Of a DNA stretch of 5,799 bases, positions 5,138-5,799 are shown piece after piece. Position 1 is the stretch's first letter; every line of letters begins with the position of its first letter. The position numbers were made by a program, and so were the translations under genes. The notes under the pieces are model-generated. The model was not told the origin of the DNA. It searched no databases and saw only the letters and a program-made list of their open reading frames with translations. This DNA comes from an uncultured Lachnospiraceae bacterium. GTDB lineage: Bacteria > Bacillota > Clostridia > Lachnospirales > Lachnospiraceae. The stretch spans positions 1 through 5,799 of the forward strand of contig CATLGN010000121.1 of the NCBI GenBank assembly GCA_949935685.1. Reading direction: 5' to 3'.

Positions 5138-5799
5138 TGCGGGTAAAATTGACGGTCGCCTATGACGGCACGGCTTATCATGGCTGGCAGATTCAGAAAA
5201 ACGGAAATACGATAGAAGGGGAACTGAACCGACATCTTTCGGCGCTTTTGCAGGAGGAAATTCAGATCATCGGCGCCAGCCGCACGGATGCGGGCGTCCA
5301 TGCGCTGTGTAATGTCGCGGTATTTGATACGGAGACAAGGATGCCGGCCGGAAAGATCAGCTACGCGCTGAATCAGCGTCTGCCGGAAGACATCCGTATT
5401 CAGGATTCGCGCCGGGTGGCGGACGATTTCCATCCCCGGAAATGTGAGAGCATCAAAACCTACGAATACAAAATTCTGCGGGGCGCGTTTCCGCTGCCGA
5501 CGGAGCGACTGTATTCCCATTTTATCTATACGCCGCTGCATGTGGAGTGGATGCGGGAGGCAGCCGCCTATCTGGAAGGCAAGCACGATTTCAAAAGTTT
5601 CTGCAGTGAAAATTCGCAGGCGGAGAGTACGGTGCGCACGATATACCGGATTGCGCTTGTGGAAGAAGGCAATATGCTGAAAATCCGTATCTCAGGGAAC
5701 GGATTTCTCTATAATCTGGTAAGAATCCTGGCGGGCACGCTTGTAGAGTGTGGAAAGGGGAGATTTCCGGCTGAGCGCATTCAGGACATTCTGGAAGCG
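5134..5799 (+). CDS. truA: tRNA pseudouridine(38-40) synthase TruA (partial, cut at right edge)
   Basis: TruA converts uridines 38, 39 and 40 in tRNA anticodon arms to pseudouridine. The 222 codons visible start VKLTVAYDGTAYHGWQ and carry the catalytic motif SRTDAGVHA with nucleophile Asp52. They continue through the family-typical KTYEYKI, HDFKSF and SGNGFLYNLVRIL segments. About 20-30 residues of the C-terminus lie beyond the window. The start overlaps the ecfT stop by 4 bases, and GGGAAG (5122-5127) is spaced correctly. A second in-frame ATG at 5137 is immediately next, so the exact first residue is uncertain by one. The ecfT-truA order is common in Firmicutes, where ribosomal protein genes rplM and rpsI often follow. 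Confidence 0.95.
   Translation, partial: MMRVKLTVAYDGTAYHGWQIQKNGNTIEGELNRHLSALLQEEIQIIGASRTDAGVHALCNVAVFDTETRMPAGKISYALNQRLPEDIRIQDSRRVADDFHPRKCESIKTYEYKILRGAFPLPTERLYSHFIYTPLHVEWMREAAAYLEGKHDFKSFCSENSQAESTVRTIYRIALVEEGNMLKIRISGNGFLYNLVRILAGTLVECGKGRFPAERIQDILEA

Noticed and set aside
1..5799. CRISPR array, insertion sequence, tRNA or phage attachment site
   Set aside because: I saw no regularly spaced direct repeats, transposase motifs, terminal inverted repeats or tRNA-like folds in reading the window.

Overview
The window looks like a chromosomal segment from a Gram-positive Firmicute, most likely a Clostridia/Lachnospiraceae-type gut bacterium. This rests on the gene order ecfA1-ecfA2-ecfT-truA, strong purine-rich ribosome binding sites, sigma-A-like promoters, moderate G+C in coding regions with AT-rich intergenic DNA, and the style of the membrane-anchored cell-wall proteins. 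The taxonomic call is inference from these features, not from a database match.

Layout. Bases 1-112 probably hold the last 36 codons of an unrecognised + strand gene. A long hairpin with a T tract (231-299) separates it from a convergent small Cro/C1-type (XRE) regulator on the - strand (348-575). Between the regulator and the divergent + strand gene at 740-1360 lies an AT-rich control region. It holds four TAATCTG-like half-sites arranged symmetrically around base 651, a separate 18-bp perfect palindrome, and candidate promoters in both directions. The divergent gene encodes a small membrane-anchored protein whose outer domain resembles a degenerate SGNH hydrolase; its function is unknown. 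It converges, with only 6 bp between stop codons, on a membrane-anchored M15-family (VanY/VanX-like) peptidoglycan peptidase on the - strand (1367-2275).

From base 2480 rightwards a new + strand operon starts at its own promoter (TTGTAA-17-TACAAT): ecfA1, ecfA2, ecfT, then truA, which runs off the right edge. The first three encode the shared energising module (two ATPases plus the transmembrane coupling protein) of group II ECF vitamin/micronutrient importers. The substrate-binding S components are not in the window and are normally encoded elsewhere. TruA makes pseudouridines at positions 38-40 of tRNA anticodon arms and commonly follows ecfT in Firmicutes.

The right half is conserved housekeeping sequence. 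The left half (regulator, unknown anchored protein, M15 peptidase) is accessory-like and sits where many Firmicutes have rpoA-rplQ directly upstream of ecfA1. The most unusual element is the symmetric multi-half-site operator at 617-685 with the adjacent palindrome at 688-705. I found no CRISPR array, tRNA, rRNA, insertion sequence or convincing riboswitch. No wholly new multi-gene system can be claimed from this sequence.
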